From Piezodorus guildinii (lineage: Eukaryota > Arthropoda > Insecta > Hemiptera > Pentatomidae), in NCBI GenBank assembly GCA_023052935.1, contig CM041293.1, positions 176,319,600-176,383,599 on the forward strand: a stretch of DNA of 64,000 nucleotides, written 5' to 3'. Positions 31,073-41,329 of the stretch are shown here, one piece after another. Positions within the stretch are counted from its first letter, which is position 1. Each line of letters starts with the position of its first letter. The notes below the pieces were generated by a model, which did not search any database, was not told the origin of the DNA, and worked only from the letters and a program-made list of their open reading frames with translations. The position numbers and the translations under genes were made by a program.

Positions 31073-31963
31073 TTGGGTTGTGTCACATGAAATGTCCGTT
31101 TTCAAGGTAAAGGATTTTTGTTAAAAATACGATATGAAAACAAGATAATTTTATTCGAAATATTTACCTTCTTTTTCTACACATTTTTCCCAACGTGACA
31201 CCAACTTTTGTATCCCCGAACTGAAAAACTCTGAGCTTTGAAGTGAAACAAAATCTAAAAACGCACTTTTCACTTGATCATCATTTTCAAAAAGTTCTCC
31301 TTTGACGAAGTTGTCTAAATTCCTGAACAGGTGGTAATCTGTTGGAGACAAGTCGGGAGAATATGGTGGGTGCGGAAGAACTTCGTAGCCCAGTTCTTAC
31401 AATTTTAGCACGGTATGTTTTGAAACATGGGGTCTTGCTGCCGCTCAGTGAGATCATGAGGTACCCATGTATCGAGCTTTTTTACTTTCCCAATACACTT
31501 TAAATGTCTAGAAACGGTAGATGCACTTGCATTTAGTTGTGCTGAGAGTCCTTTAACTGTTTGGTAGGGATTTCCTTCTACTGTCTTTTACGGACGGAGG
31601 TCTTCCTCGGGGCAAGTTTTCCAAGGGATGGGGGATACCGCTGCTTAGCAACTTAGCAAACCAACAGCAAATGGTCCGTTCATTAACACTCCCTTCCCCA
31701 AACCTCTTGCAAATATTTCTAGCGGCCTCAGCAGGTGAATGGCCGAGTTTAAACTGGTACAAAAATATTACTCGAAAATCGCGTTTTCTCATGTTCATAT
31801 TTGGAGGTATACTAAAAAGTGGGTAATTGATTGGGAAGCTAATGTTTATAATACAAAGGTAGATGATTAGTAACTGTTTACTTTAAATATAAAAATACAC
31901 CTGCAAAATCCTTGATGTATTTCAGAAACTATAAAAACGGACATTTCATGTGAAACAACCCAA
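31073..31963 (-). pseudogene. Mariner B transposase relic (-), internally deleted
   Basis: Complete termini (TTGGGTTGTGTCACATGAAA; GACATTTCATGTG on the other side) are flanked by TA. From ATG at 31,798 the frame reads MNMRKRDFRVIFLYQFKLGH, SPAEAARNICKRFGEGSVNE then RTICCWFAKL, the N-terminal DNA-binding domain, followed by NLPRGRPPS. The C-terminus appears in another frame at 31,351-31,151 (SPTDYHLFRNLDNFVKGELF, SRWEKCVEKEGKYFE). The central catalytic part with the first two Asp residues is missing. Length is 891 bp against about 1.3 kb for full mariners. Non-functional, but it retains both ends and might be mobilised in trans. Confidence 0.88.
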
Positions 31964-32289
31964 TAATAATTTTAAAAAAGTCAATTATTTGAATAATATA
32001 ATAATTATAGGCTTTTGCCCTTCCAGTAAAACTTCCTAGAATGGATATAGTCCTCTTTAGAATTGAACGTCTCAATGGTTGCCTTATGTATGATATGAAC
32101 GTTGACTTGATGACAAAGAGGTCACTGAGCACGTTCTCAACTAGGGTTTGACTTGACATTACGCGTGTGGCCGTTGGCAACAGCTGTGTCCTATCACTAA
32201 TATACAATCGGTAGCACTTGGTCCGAAGCTCACCTGTTACTAGGTAATTCGTTCAGCGATAATATCGGTATCAATTAGTTTTTTGTTTT
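31964..32289. other. No gene recognised
   Basis: A 92-codon minus-strand frame (31,929-32,207) overlaps the mariner terminus and shows no domain. The ACGCGTGTGGCCGTTGGCAA patch is unassigned. Confidence 0.35.
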
Positions 32290-32925
32290 GTTTTTAAATT
32301 TAAAATTTTTATTAAGTTATATTACAATCTGTCCTAATTAAGACATTAATAATATTGATGAAATACAACATTCACACTACATTTATAAAATATTTACAAA
32401 GCTATAATATAATAATACAATGTATGTACAATATGGAATCAAGTCTAAAAATTAATCATACTTATGAAAGTCTCAAGCCTCAAACATACAGCACATTGAG
32501 TGGAGAATGTGCTAGAACTCCAATATACATGTTTACAAGAGGTCTCGGGGCCACTGCCGTTTTGGAGAAGTTTGATGGAATAAGGTCTAAAATAAATAGA
32601 ATATTTAGGTCGTGGTGTAAGGTAAGGTTGGTTAAATAATAAGGATCGTTGACAATTGTTCGGAGGACTTTGGATTGAATGGGTTTGATGTTGAAAAAGT
32701 TGGCTCTTCTCACAGTTGAAGTTCATAGGTACAGATAGGTTTCAGTACTATCTTGTAAATTAACACTCCAGAGGAGACTGTTTAACAGTCTATATAATTG
32801 TCCAAATTGTCGGTTATGTTCTTGTTGTTCAAGTCTAGTAGGCGGGTTTCACGTTAATATTTAATTTAGAAGGAAACCTAGATAAAAGGCTGTGTCTGAG
32901 AAAGGGAGCTGGAAGGCTAGGTTGT
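32290..32925 (-). pseudogene. JK1-like LINE 3' end (-)
   Basis: The reverse strand gives RRANFFNIKPIQSKVLRTIV, NDPYYLTNLTLHHDLNIL and FILDLIPSNFSK, colinear with the C-terminus of the intact JK1 ORF2. Further upstream the thumb (FLDKRLTWN position) is recognisable but frameshifted. The 3' untranslated region (GGAGTTCTAGCACATTCTCC on the minus strand) and a long A+T tail are present. Confidence 0.85.
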
Positions 32926-33224
32926 CTTAAATACATCTATCTGAATATATACCTATATATCTAAATCTAACAATAAAAGAAACTCGTGCGCCCAACTCAC
33001 AACTTAAATATACCTCACTAGTTAAAATCAATTGAAGTATTTTTAGTAGTTTAATCAATTTTAAATTTTTAATAAAAATTTGGTTCGGGTAACAGACGAC
33101 TTAAACTGACGTCGAATGTTAAAATCACTGAACTACAAAATAAACTTAGATTTTAAAAAAGTTTGAAGAATTAGATTGAATTTCGTTGGAAATATAAGAA
33201 AATCATACCCTCCAGAGATCTTTC

Positions 33225-33470
33225 CCAGACACAGCCTGGGATCTAAGCTTCTTCCTAGACAAAAGACTAACGTGAAACCCACATACTAGGCTTAAACGAC
33301 AAGAACTTAACCGACGATTTGGCCAATTATATAGACTGTTAAACAGACTCAACTTTCAACTAAAAAGAAAGTGCTTATTTACAATACAGTATTGAAACCT
33401 ATCGGGACCTATGAACTTCAATTGTGAGAAACAGCCAACTTTTCTAACGTCAAACACATTCAATATAACA
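33225..33470 (+). pseudogene. JK1-like LINE internal fragment
   Basis: CTTCCTAGACAAAAGACTAA, CATACTAGGCTTAAACGACA and ACCGACGATTTGGCCAATTA match the LLDKRLTWNPHTRLKRKEL-NRRFGQLYRLL segment. It is truncated at both ends by flanking repeats and carries several frameshifts. Confidence 0.8.
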
Positions 33471-33474
33471 TAAA

Positions 33475-34335
33475 AAAAATTTGGTGCGGGCAACTTACGA
33501 CTTTCACTTACCTCCATTTTTCAAATCAATGAAAGAATTTTCAAGAACAGTTAGAGATAAAAGTACGTGAAACTATTAAAGAATTAATTAAATTGAATTT
33601 ATATAGAAACATGTGTTTTATTTAAAAAACAATTAAATTTGTATCTAAAATAATCAGTTAGTTTTATCGGCTTTTCATCACTCTTTATTAACTTTTACAA
33701 GCTTTGTATAATATATAGTAATTTTTTCTAAAATCTTTAGCTTTCCAACGGTATATCATGCATGTATGTTACTGTTGCTATGTTTAAAATAAAAAAATTG
33801 CAAAAAATTATATATTTATGTGTTTTTCATCGTTGGTAACAAGATAATATATTTATTATAAAAAAATCTACGAAATTAAAGGTACTTTACAGGGGAAAAA
33901 TGTAAAATATCTGCATTTAAGCCCTGTCAGACCATTTTAATCAGAATAAAAACTAAATGATATTAAAGCCCATTAAATTTTACATCGATATAGCGAGTTT
34001 AATAAAAATCGTCAGAACCGTTTTTGAGAAATTCGAAAAAAGGTGCAAAATGCATAGTATAAAATGACTCTCCTGGTAAGCTCATTTTGATGAAAAATGT
34101 TTTGTAAAGTTTCGGGCGTATATTTGTTTTAAATATGAAATTTCAGTTTCATAGGACTTACCGTTTCCGCCCGGGAGTTACCACACACACACACAGACCT
34201 TTTTGCGGGACTTGGTTATTTGGACTTAAAGGGACCCTAAAATGTGTATTTCCGTTTAAAACTGGAATTCGAAAATTTTCACGATCGCAATACTTTCCCT
34301 TACTACATATAGTAAGTGAAAGTAATTATGTACAA
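33475..34335 (+). repeat. R850 copy (+), full length
   Basis: From AATTTGGTGCGGGCAACTTA to CTACATATAGTAAGTGAAAG. It contains TTTCGGGCGTATATTTGTTT, a (CA)n tract and CGAAAATTTTCACGATCGCA. Confidence 0.92.
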
Positions 34336-34650
34336 AAGACATATATAATTTTAAACCACATTCGTAACTTTGCATTACCTTTTACAACTTTGCATTTGAG
34401 ATATTAGGGGTACTCACTACGTTTGCTATAGCATGCTATTTGTGTTATTTTGCTAAACCCGTCGAGTTTCTACAGTTATTTCCTGTATAAAATTGATGGG
34501 TTTAGCACAATAGCACAAATAGCATGCAATAGCAAACGTAGTGAGTACCCCTAGTATTTTTCAGCTTTTCATTATACATCTATATTATGTTCAAAACCAA
34601 AAGAAATACATATTTTTGCTTGCTTCATTTTTCATGTGCAGATAAGTGAA
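34336..34650 (+). repeat. R850-related partial copy (+) carrying the MITE
   Basis: GCATTACCTTTTACAACTTT and CAGCTTTTCATTATACATCT flank the MITE. The copy ends GATAAGTGAAAGTAAATCG. Confidence 0.6.
34407..34551. mobile_element. 145-bp MITE, copy 2
   Basis: Same length and sequence as 4738-4882 apart from two substitutions (ACCCGTCGAG for ACTCGTCGAG; GCATGCAATAG for GCATGCTATAG). Flanked by TA on both sides. Confidence 0.92.
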
Positions 34651-34734
34651 AGTAAATCGTTTTATTTATTTATTCATAAAAAATAAAATATTGTCTTGTT
34701 TCATAAGCCAAAAAAATAAATATATATAAAAAAT

Positions 34735-35580
34735 AAAAATCTGGTGCGGGCAACACACGACTTTCACTTACCTCCATTTTTAAAATCAATGAAAGAATTT
34801 TGAAATACAGTTAGAGATAAAAATACGTGAAATTATTAAGGAATTAATCAAATTGAATTTATATAGAAACATGTGTTTGATTAAAAAATCTATTATATTA
34901 TTATCTTAAATAATCAGTAAGTTTTATCTTCTTTTCATCACTCTCCATTAACTTTTAAAAGCTTGTGTATGAGATGATATTTTTTCTAAAATCTTTAGCT
35001 TTCCAACGGTATATCATACATGTGTATTACTGCTCTATGTTCAAAAACGAAAAATTGCGTTAAAAAAATATTTTTTCTGTTTTCTCCTTTAGTTGGGTAT
35101 CGAATTTATTCAATTTATATATTTACCATTTTTTCATCAGCGTTAACAAGATAATCTAGTTATTAAAATATCGGCATTTAAGCCCTGTCAGACCATTTTT
35201 ATCCAAATAAAACCTACATGATGTTAAAGCCCATTAAATTTTACATCGATATAACGAGTTTAATCAAAATCGTCGGAACCGTTTTCGAGAAAATCGAAAA
35301 AAGGTGCAAAACGCATGGTATAAAGTGCCTCTTCTGGTAGGCTCATTTTGATGAAAAAAGTTTTGTCACGTCTCGGGCGTATATTTGTCTTAAATATGAA
35401 ATTTCAGTTTCATAGGACTTACCGTTTCCGCCCGGGAGTTGGTACACACACCTTTTTGCGGGACTTGGTTATTTGGACTCCGGGGACCCTGAAACGTGTA
35501 TTTCCGTTGAAAACTGGAATTCGAAAATTTTCACGATCGCAATACTTCCCCTTACTATATATAGTAAGTGAAAGTAAAAA
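34735..35580 (+). repeat. R850 copy (+), full length, best reference copy
   Basis: It starts ATCTGGTGCGGGCAACACAC and GACTTTCACTTACC, and ends TACTATATATAGTAAGTGAA and AGTA. The ends are inverted to one another for ACTTTCACTTAC / GTAAGTGAAAGT. Internal landmarks in order: ATAGAAACATGTGTTT, CTTTAGCTTTCCAACGGTAT, CGGCATTTAAGCCCTGTCAG, CGGGCGTATATTTGTC, a CA tract, GCGGGACTTGGTTATTTGGA and CACGATCGCAATACTT. No ORF. Confidence 0.92.
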
Positions 35581-36176
35581 AAAATAATAAGCCCGTTTCT
35601 TGGGATATAAGTTAGAAGAATAAATATTTCGTTTACACAAGATATAAACTTGTTTATTTATTGTACTCTTTAACTATTGTTAGTGAACTACGTCAGTGAT
35701 AATTTAGTTTTATAACAAGAAATGTCATTTAACTACTTGAGAACCGCAACTAAGCGTGTCTTGATCCCATTTCTATAAACTTCATAACTAAAAGAGAACT
35801 ATTCATTCTCTAATTCTTTGTTAAAAAAAAAAAAAAAATAGGAATAACAACTTGAATAATATTCTTTATGAGTTTTTTTTTTATATTATTTTTTTATTCC
35901 TTAATTATACTTATATTACACTATCGTGTAGATAAAGTATAATTATATATAAAGATATATAATTAAAGTATAAAGATGAATATAAAATATTCAAATTTTA
36001 GTAGTCAGGTAGTACTTACAGTTACAGATCAAAGTCAAAAATCTTATTTTTCTTACTTCTTTAAGTAAAAATTTAAAAAAATGTAAATACTAGTAAATTT
36101 GAAAAATTAAATAAGAATATATAATTATAAACGATTTAGTGGGAAAAAAAACAATTCTTTAAAAATTAAAATATTT
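35581..36176. other. No feature recognised
   Basis: Very A+T-rich, with homopolymer A and T runs. Nothing coding. Confidence 0.5.
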
Positions 36177-36188
36177 ACATAAATATAT

Positions 36189-36770
36189 ATATATATTTTT
36201 TTTTTATCAAAATATTTTATTGATATTTACAACTGTACATACAATATATACAACAAGTAAATGGGCTAATTGACACTTATGGGTGTGATAATGTCTTGTG
36301 AAGAAACTACCCAGTGGTAGCACTTCAAAGTCAATTTAATTAAAGTAGGTCTCGAGGCCATCGTCTTTTCAATCGCCTCGGAGGGTTGTCACGAATAGAT
36401 GGGAATGATAAGTTGCGTACAAGAGGATTCGTGCGGGTTGGGAGTTTGGAATGAAAAGAGGCGTATCTGTTTCGGGCTAGTTCTGCGACGAATGGGATAT
36501 TTAGGTCATTATGGATGATTTTATTCGTAACGAAATAAGGAGCATTTAGGATTTTGCGAAGGATTTTGGATTGTAAGGATTGAATACGAGAGGAATTAGA
36601 TGGTTTAGTAGAGCCCCAAAGCTCGATTCCATATGTCCAGATGGGTCTGATGATGGTAACATAAATGAGCTTTTTGTAATAAATTGGAAGTTTTGAACGT
36701 TTGTCTAGTAAGTGTTGTAGTAATCGGTATCTACGGGCAGTTTCTTGTCGTTTAAGTCGCGTATGGGGAT
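36189..36770 (-). pseudogene. JK2 LINE 3' end (-), 12-bp target duplication
   Basis: The reverse strand reads ETARRYRLLQHLLDKRSKL, YYKKLIYVTIIRPIWTYGI, ELWGSTKPSNSSRIQSLQS, ILRKILNAPYFVTNKIIHN and NPPRRLKRRWPRDLL, the intact C-terminal 140 or so residues of a Jockey-type ORF2. The 3' untranslated region ends in a poly(A) (T run at about 36,194). ACATAAATATAT at 36,177-36,188 recurs at 36,771-36,782. The clean frame suggests a fairly recent 5'-truncated insertion. Confidence 0.92.
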
Positions 36771-36782
36771 ACATAAATATAT

Positions 36783-37106
36783 AAAATAAATTAAAAAAAA
36801 ACATTTTAAGATGAAAAAAAAAATTAAAAAATAGAAAGAGAAAAAAAAGAACTTATATAGTCTATACTCGAACTGAGGACGGCTAGAAGCAGGTAGGTTG
36901 CCAAACTGACCGTGAACTTGCTTGATGATAAGAGCTATACTTGGGATTAAGTTCCTCGTGGCAGCTCAATACAGTATGACCACTTATTGAGCAAGTTATA
37001 ATAAAAACTCACTCACCTCAGTGTTCGTGAGTCATATAATGTCAAACTGGCCTTAAGATCACGTTTTACAAAGTTACAGAACTGCTAATCACGTTTTTCA
37101 ATAGTT
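36783..37106. other. No gene recognised
   Basis: A-rich stretch, then unassigned sequence (GAGGACGGCTAGAAGCAGGT). Confidence 0.4.
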
Positions 37107-37119
37107 ATTGAGTCATAAT

Positions 37120-37440
37120 AAAAAATAAAAAAAACCTGTACCACTACAACCCATGAAAGGTCTTGGGCTCAGTACATATAGAGATTCGTAATGTTTCTAG
37201 GCCAACGGCACTGCAATGAGGTGATTAGGACTTAATCGCGCTCAGCCGCCAGATTTTTCCCCAATTATTTTGGGTACCCAATTTAAAGAGGCTGGGTCTG
37301 CCCCAGGAGGGTCTCCATACCCTAGGGTCGCTCCCTAGCTAAATTAACAGAATAAATAATATTCTGCCAAAGCCGGGATTCGAACCCAGGACCCAGAGCA
37401 CAGCAGACTAACGCTCTATCCACTAGACCACGCCGCTCCC
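37120..37440 (-). mobile_element. SINE-b (-), full length, 13-bp target duplication
   Basis: Minus strand: tRNA-like head with A box GTGGTCTAGTGGATAGAGCG and B box GGGTTCGAATCCCG. The body includes GACCCTCCTGGGGCAGACCC and GGCGGCTGAGCGCGATTAAG. The end is GTTGTAGTGGTACAGG plus an A-rich tail. ATTGAGTCATAAT at 37,107-37,119 and 37,441-37,453 flanks it. It is the reference copy for the family. Confidence 0.93.
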
Positions 37441-37469
37441 ATTGAGTCATAATGACAGAGCGATATGAA

Positions 37470-37965
37470 TTTAGAACTACACTTACTGGACAAACGTTCA
37501 AACCTTCCGCTTGACTACAAAAGACTCATTTATATGACCATCATAAGACCGATATGGACATACGGAGTAGAGCTGTGGGGCTCTACTAAACCATCGAACT
37601 CTTCTCGTATCCAATCCTTCGAAAAATCCCCAATGCTCCTGGTTTTGTCACAAAAAAAACCCACCCATAAAGACCTTAATATTCCATATGTTGCTGACTT
37701 GGCCCGAACCAGGTACCATTCCTTCCATGACAAACTTCATTCCCACCCTAATCTTCTAGTTTCAATCTTCGATTCCTGATAATCCTCCAGGCGTCTGAAA
37801 ATAAGATGGCCCCGAGACTTTCTGGTTTAGACTCTTAGAGTGCTACCAATGGCTAGTGTCTCTACACGTATTTCATGTCATTTTCTTAATTTCATCACAT
37901 ATACTTGATGTATATCTTTGTACAGTTGTAAATACCAATAAATATGTTTAAAAAAAAGAAAGAAA
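37470..37965 (+). pseudogene. JK2 LINE 3' end (+)
   Basis: Residues LHLLDKRSNLPLDYKRLIYM, TIIRPIWTYGVELWGSTKPS and NSSRIQSFEK, then HKDLNIPYVADLARTRYHSF, are clear, with a deletion around the KILRKILNAP segment and a frameshift before NPPRRLK. The 3' end GTGCTACCAATGGCTAGTGT and an A-rich tail follow. Confidence 0.88.
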
Positions 37966-38294
37966 AAAATAAATAAATAAACGAAATGTCAGCATGAAAG
38001 AACGTTTTTTTTACCCGAGTCATTTATGGGATACATTCCGACTGTCTTTAAGTTACGAAATATAGGGATGATCTAGGAAAATGAGTCTAAGTAATGAATT
38101 ATATTGTATGGCAACATTCATTTAGTTTAAATTTTAAAAAAATAGTAATTATTATCTACAACATTTACTTCACCTTTTGCAATTTTATACACTGGCCGTT
38201 ACCTTACACAAATCCATATGTTTGAGAACTGTTTATCTAAAATCCTAAGCTTTTCAACGGTATATTGTTCCTCTATATAACTGTTCTCATATCA
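37966..38294. other. No gene recognised
   Basis: A+T-rich, with degenerate R850-like wording at 38,150-38,290 (CAACGGTATATTGTTCCTC). Confidence 0.4.
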
Positions 38295-38595
38295 CTGAAA
38301 TTCTGGTACGGACAACTTTCACTTACTTCCGTTTTTTACGATAAATCGATTAAAGCATTTTCAAATACAGTTAGAGATAAAAATTAATGAAACCATTAAA
38401 GAATTAATTAAATTGAAGAAATATAGAAACATGTGTTTTATTACAAAACCTATCATATTATTATCTGAGATAATCAGTTTGTTTTATCGTCTTTTCATCA
38501 CTCTTTATTAACGTTTACAAGCTTGTGTATAAGGTAATATTTTTTTTCTAAAATCTTTAGCTTTTGGTTGGTTAGTTGGTTTTTAGAATTTTAAT

Positions 38596-38623
38596 GGCAC
38601 AAAACATCGCGGTCATCAGTGCC
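38596..38623 (+). other. Hairpin H copy 2
   Basis: GGCAC, loop AAAACATCGCGGTCATCA, GTGCC. One loop difference from copy 1. Confidence 0.75.
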
Positions 38624-39137
38624 AGATATATTCATATTATAGAAGATTAATTCAAGATAAATAGTATAAGTTAAAATATTAAAAGAGATATTCATTAAAA
38701 GATATTATAATATATGTATAATTCTATGAATGTTAGATAATATTCCAGAAAAAAGAATAAATAAATAAATAAAAATATAAAAAAAATAATAATAATAAAT
38801 AAAGATAAAAAACAAGTAGAGAAAATAGATAATAATAAAAATAAATAAGTAATAGTAATACATTAATATTTAATTTATATCAATTACTATTATAGAAGAG
38901 TATATTAGAATATGATCATATCAATTGGAACAATCTCTTCTTGTTTTTGTTCATATGCATTTATTTATCCATACATGTCAACAACCAATCTTTATAACGT
39001 TTATATACTCTTCTATAATAGTGATTGATATAAAATATTAATATGGAAATGGAACACCATATGAAAAGAGCAAGAAGAACATTAAAAGTGGAATTAGAAA
39101 TAATTTTAAATGGACATAAGGAAATAACATTGAACAT

Positions 39138-39170
39138 CTGAAGATGAGGCATGTGAAGCCTCGAAACGTT
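39138..39170 (+). other. Motif M copy (stem GAGGC/GCCTC)
   Basis: CTGAAGAT, GAGGC, loop ATGTGAA, GCCTC, GAAACGTT. The relative at 60,297-60,328 (minus strand) has CTGAAGATGAGGCATGTGAA then ACCTCGAAACGT. Confidence 0.78.
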
Positions 39171-39354
39171 ATAAAGATTGGTTGTTGACATGTATGAATA
39201 AATAAATGCATATGAACAAAAACAAGAAGAGATTGTTCCAATTGATATGATCATAATATTTAATTTAAAAATAAGGTAATAAGTATAATAATTAGAAAAG
39301 TAATTACAAAAATAAGTAAAATAAAATATAATAGAAAAAATAAATAAATAAAAA

Positions 39355-39406
<52 letters not shown>

Positions 39407-39792
39407 ATTTAAGTCCAAAGAAAACAATAGTAGTTCAAATCTTTAGCTTTTCAGCGGTATATTATATTACTGTTCTTATGGCCAAAAACGAAAAATTACA
39501 TTTTAAAAATATGTTTTCAGTTTTATTCTTTAGTTGTTTATCAAATTCGCTTAACTTGCATATTTACTTGTTAATTATCAATACCAACAAGATAATATGG
39601 TTCTTTTTGAAGAATCTCCAAATTTAAGGTACTTGAAATAAAAAAAATTAAAATATCGGTATTTAAGCCTTGTCAGACTATTTAAATCAGACTCAAATGT
39701 GCACGATGTTAAAACCCATTAAATATTAAATCGAAAAAGCGATTTTAATCAAAACTTTAATGCTATTTTTGAAAGGTGAAAAATACATGGTA

Positions 39793-40700
39793 TTGGGTTG
39801 ATGCAAAATTAATGCAGGTTTTTAGTAGGTATTGTAAATACGCCATATCTTTACTTTAACCATATATATTTAATCAAAATAATTTCCATCTGAATCAATG
39901 CACTTTTGCCAACGTACAACAACCTTTCTTATTCCACCAGAAAAAAAATCCGAATCCCTGGACTCAATGAAATCACGAAAAGAATTTTCAATGTCGTCCT
40001 GGTTTTGAAAATTTTTCTCCCTCAAAAGGTTGTCCAGATGCCTGAAAAAGTGGAAGTCTGTAGGAGAGAGGTCAGGTGAATAAGGCGGATGTTGGAGAAC
40101 TTCGTAGCCCAACTCTTGCCGTCGTCGAAGCGTTGGTTGTGCAACGTGTGGTCTGGCGTTACTACTGGCACCCACTTGGCCAACTTTTTCACCTTACCAA
40201 TTGCTTCCAAGTGGCGTACAACTGTGGATTGGTTCACACCGAGTTCCGCCGCCATTTCTCGTGTGGTTTTGGTTGGGTCTTCTTCCACTTTTGACCTCAG
40301 CTGGTCGTTGTCCAGAGCAAGATGACGGCCCCGACCTTCCTTGTCTTCGAGGTCGAAATCTCCTCTGTGAAACTTCTGGAACCAACGCTGCACCGTGCAC
40401 TCATTAATAGCCCCCTGACCCCACACTTCATTAATATTACGAGCCGTTTGCGCAGCGCTGCGCCCTAATTTAAATTCGTAAAAATAAATTTGACGAAAAT
40501 CGCACTTTGACATTTTCTATTCAAGACCTTTGAACACACTGAACAAAACGATTTTACTAAAAAATTCATGGTGAAAGAGAGGTTATTAGATAAGGTTTGT
40601 TTTGGTATAATAATGATCAATGTTAGGATTAGCTTTGTTTACACAATTGGAATTAGATATTGCAATAGAGGAAACCTGCATTAATTTCGCATCAGCCCAA
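39793..40700 (-). pseudogene. Mariner A transposase, internal-deletion copy 1
   Basis: Termini TTGGGTTGATGCAAAATTAA and its imperfect complement lie inside TA repeats. From ATG at 40,513 the frame encodes the mariner paired-type DNA-binding domain (MSKCDFRQIYFYEFKLGRSA, VWGQGAINECTVQRWFQKF), the linker DLEDKEGRGRHLALDN and a second helix-turn-helix (TREMAAELGVNQSTVVRHLE), then GKVKKLAKWVP. A deletion then joins it out of frame to ARPHVAQPTLRR, YSPDLSPTDFHFFRHLDN and the C-terminus at 39,870. The central part with the first catalytic Asp is absent. 908 bp against about 1.3 kb expected. It is nearly identical to 60,925-61,823 outside the deletion. Confidence 0.92.
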
Positions 40701-40838
40701 TATAAAGTGGCTCTTCTGGTAAGCTGATAAAAAAGTTTTTGTAAGATCTCGGGCGTAAATTTTATAGTTTTCAATTATCACATTCACATCACACAGATCT
40801 TTTTTCAAGACTTGGTTATAGAGACTCAGTTAAGGACC

Positions 40839-40840
<2 letters not shown>

Positions 40841-40888
<48 letters not shown>
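40841..40888 (-). other. Poly(A) tract of the Jockey element
   Basis: 48 consecutive T on the plus strand. A long uninterrupted tract at a LINE 3' end usually indicates recent insertion. Confidence 0.95.
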
Positions 40889-40890
<2 letters not shown>

Positions 40891-41329
40891 TGAGATATAT
40901 TACAATTTGTTACAAAATGAACAATAATAATATTGATAAGATACCACATTCATACTATATATACAGAAAATAATAATAATGGTCAAATACATAAATTCAA
41001 ATATATACAATAAAATAATAATAATAAATAAAAAACAAAACAAATCGAAACATAAACCTATTATTGAGATAAATAAAAAGTTGGCAAATAAATAAACATC
41101 TTACACACAATCATAACTATATACAATATATACAATTGCTAAAGGGACCCCAGCAAGCGCTTTTTCCTCCACTTGTGGAGGAAAAAGCGGAATCCAAGAG
41201 ATCCCAGCACCTCTATCTCAGCCGCATCACTGGTCTGAGCCAGTGGAGGCTGAGTTAGGGCGCTGTAGCCACAAACATACCGTACATGAGTGGAGGATCT
41301 GACCATTGTCAGAACTCCAGTTTAAATGT

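Larger units (their letters stand above)
38566..39436 (+). mobile_element. 871-bp composite with hairpin H and motif M
   Basis: Flanked by AAATCTTTAGCTTTT at 38,551-38,565 and 39,437-39,451, a perfect 15-bp duplication. It starts GGTTGGTTAGTTGG and carries hairpin H at 38,596-38,623. An inner foldback (38,876-39,000 against 39,002-39,033 and 39,170-39,255; GATCATATCAATTGGAACAA in both arms) includes motif M. It ends in A+T-rich sequence with (TA)n at 39,359-39,401. No plausible ORF. The long duplication fits reverse transcription rather than a cut-and-paste MITE. Confidence 0.75.

Noticed and set aside
40201..40407. Plus-strand frames over mariner A (also 61,208-61,528)
   Set aside because: Shadows of the minus-strand transposase.
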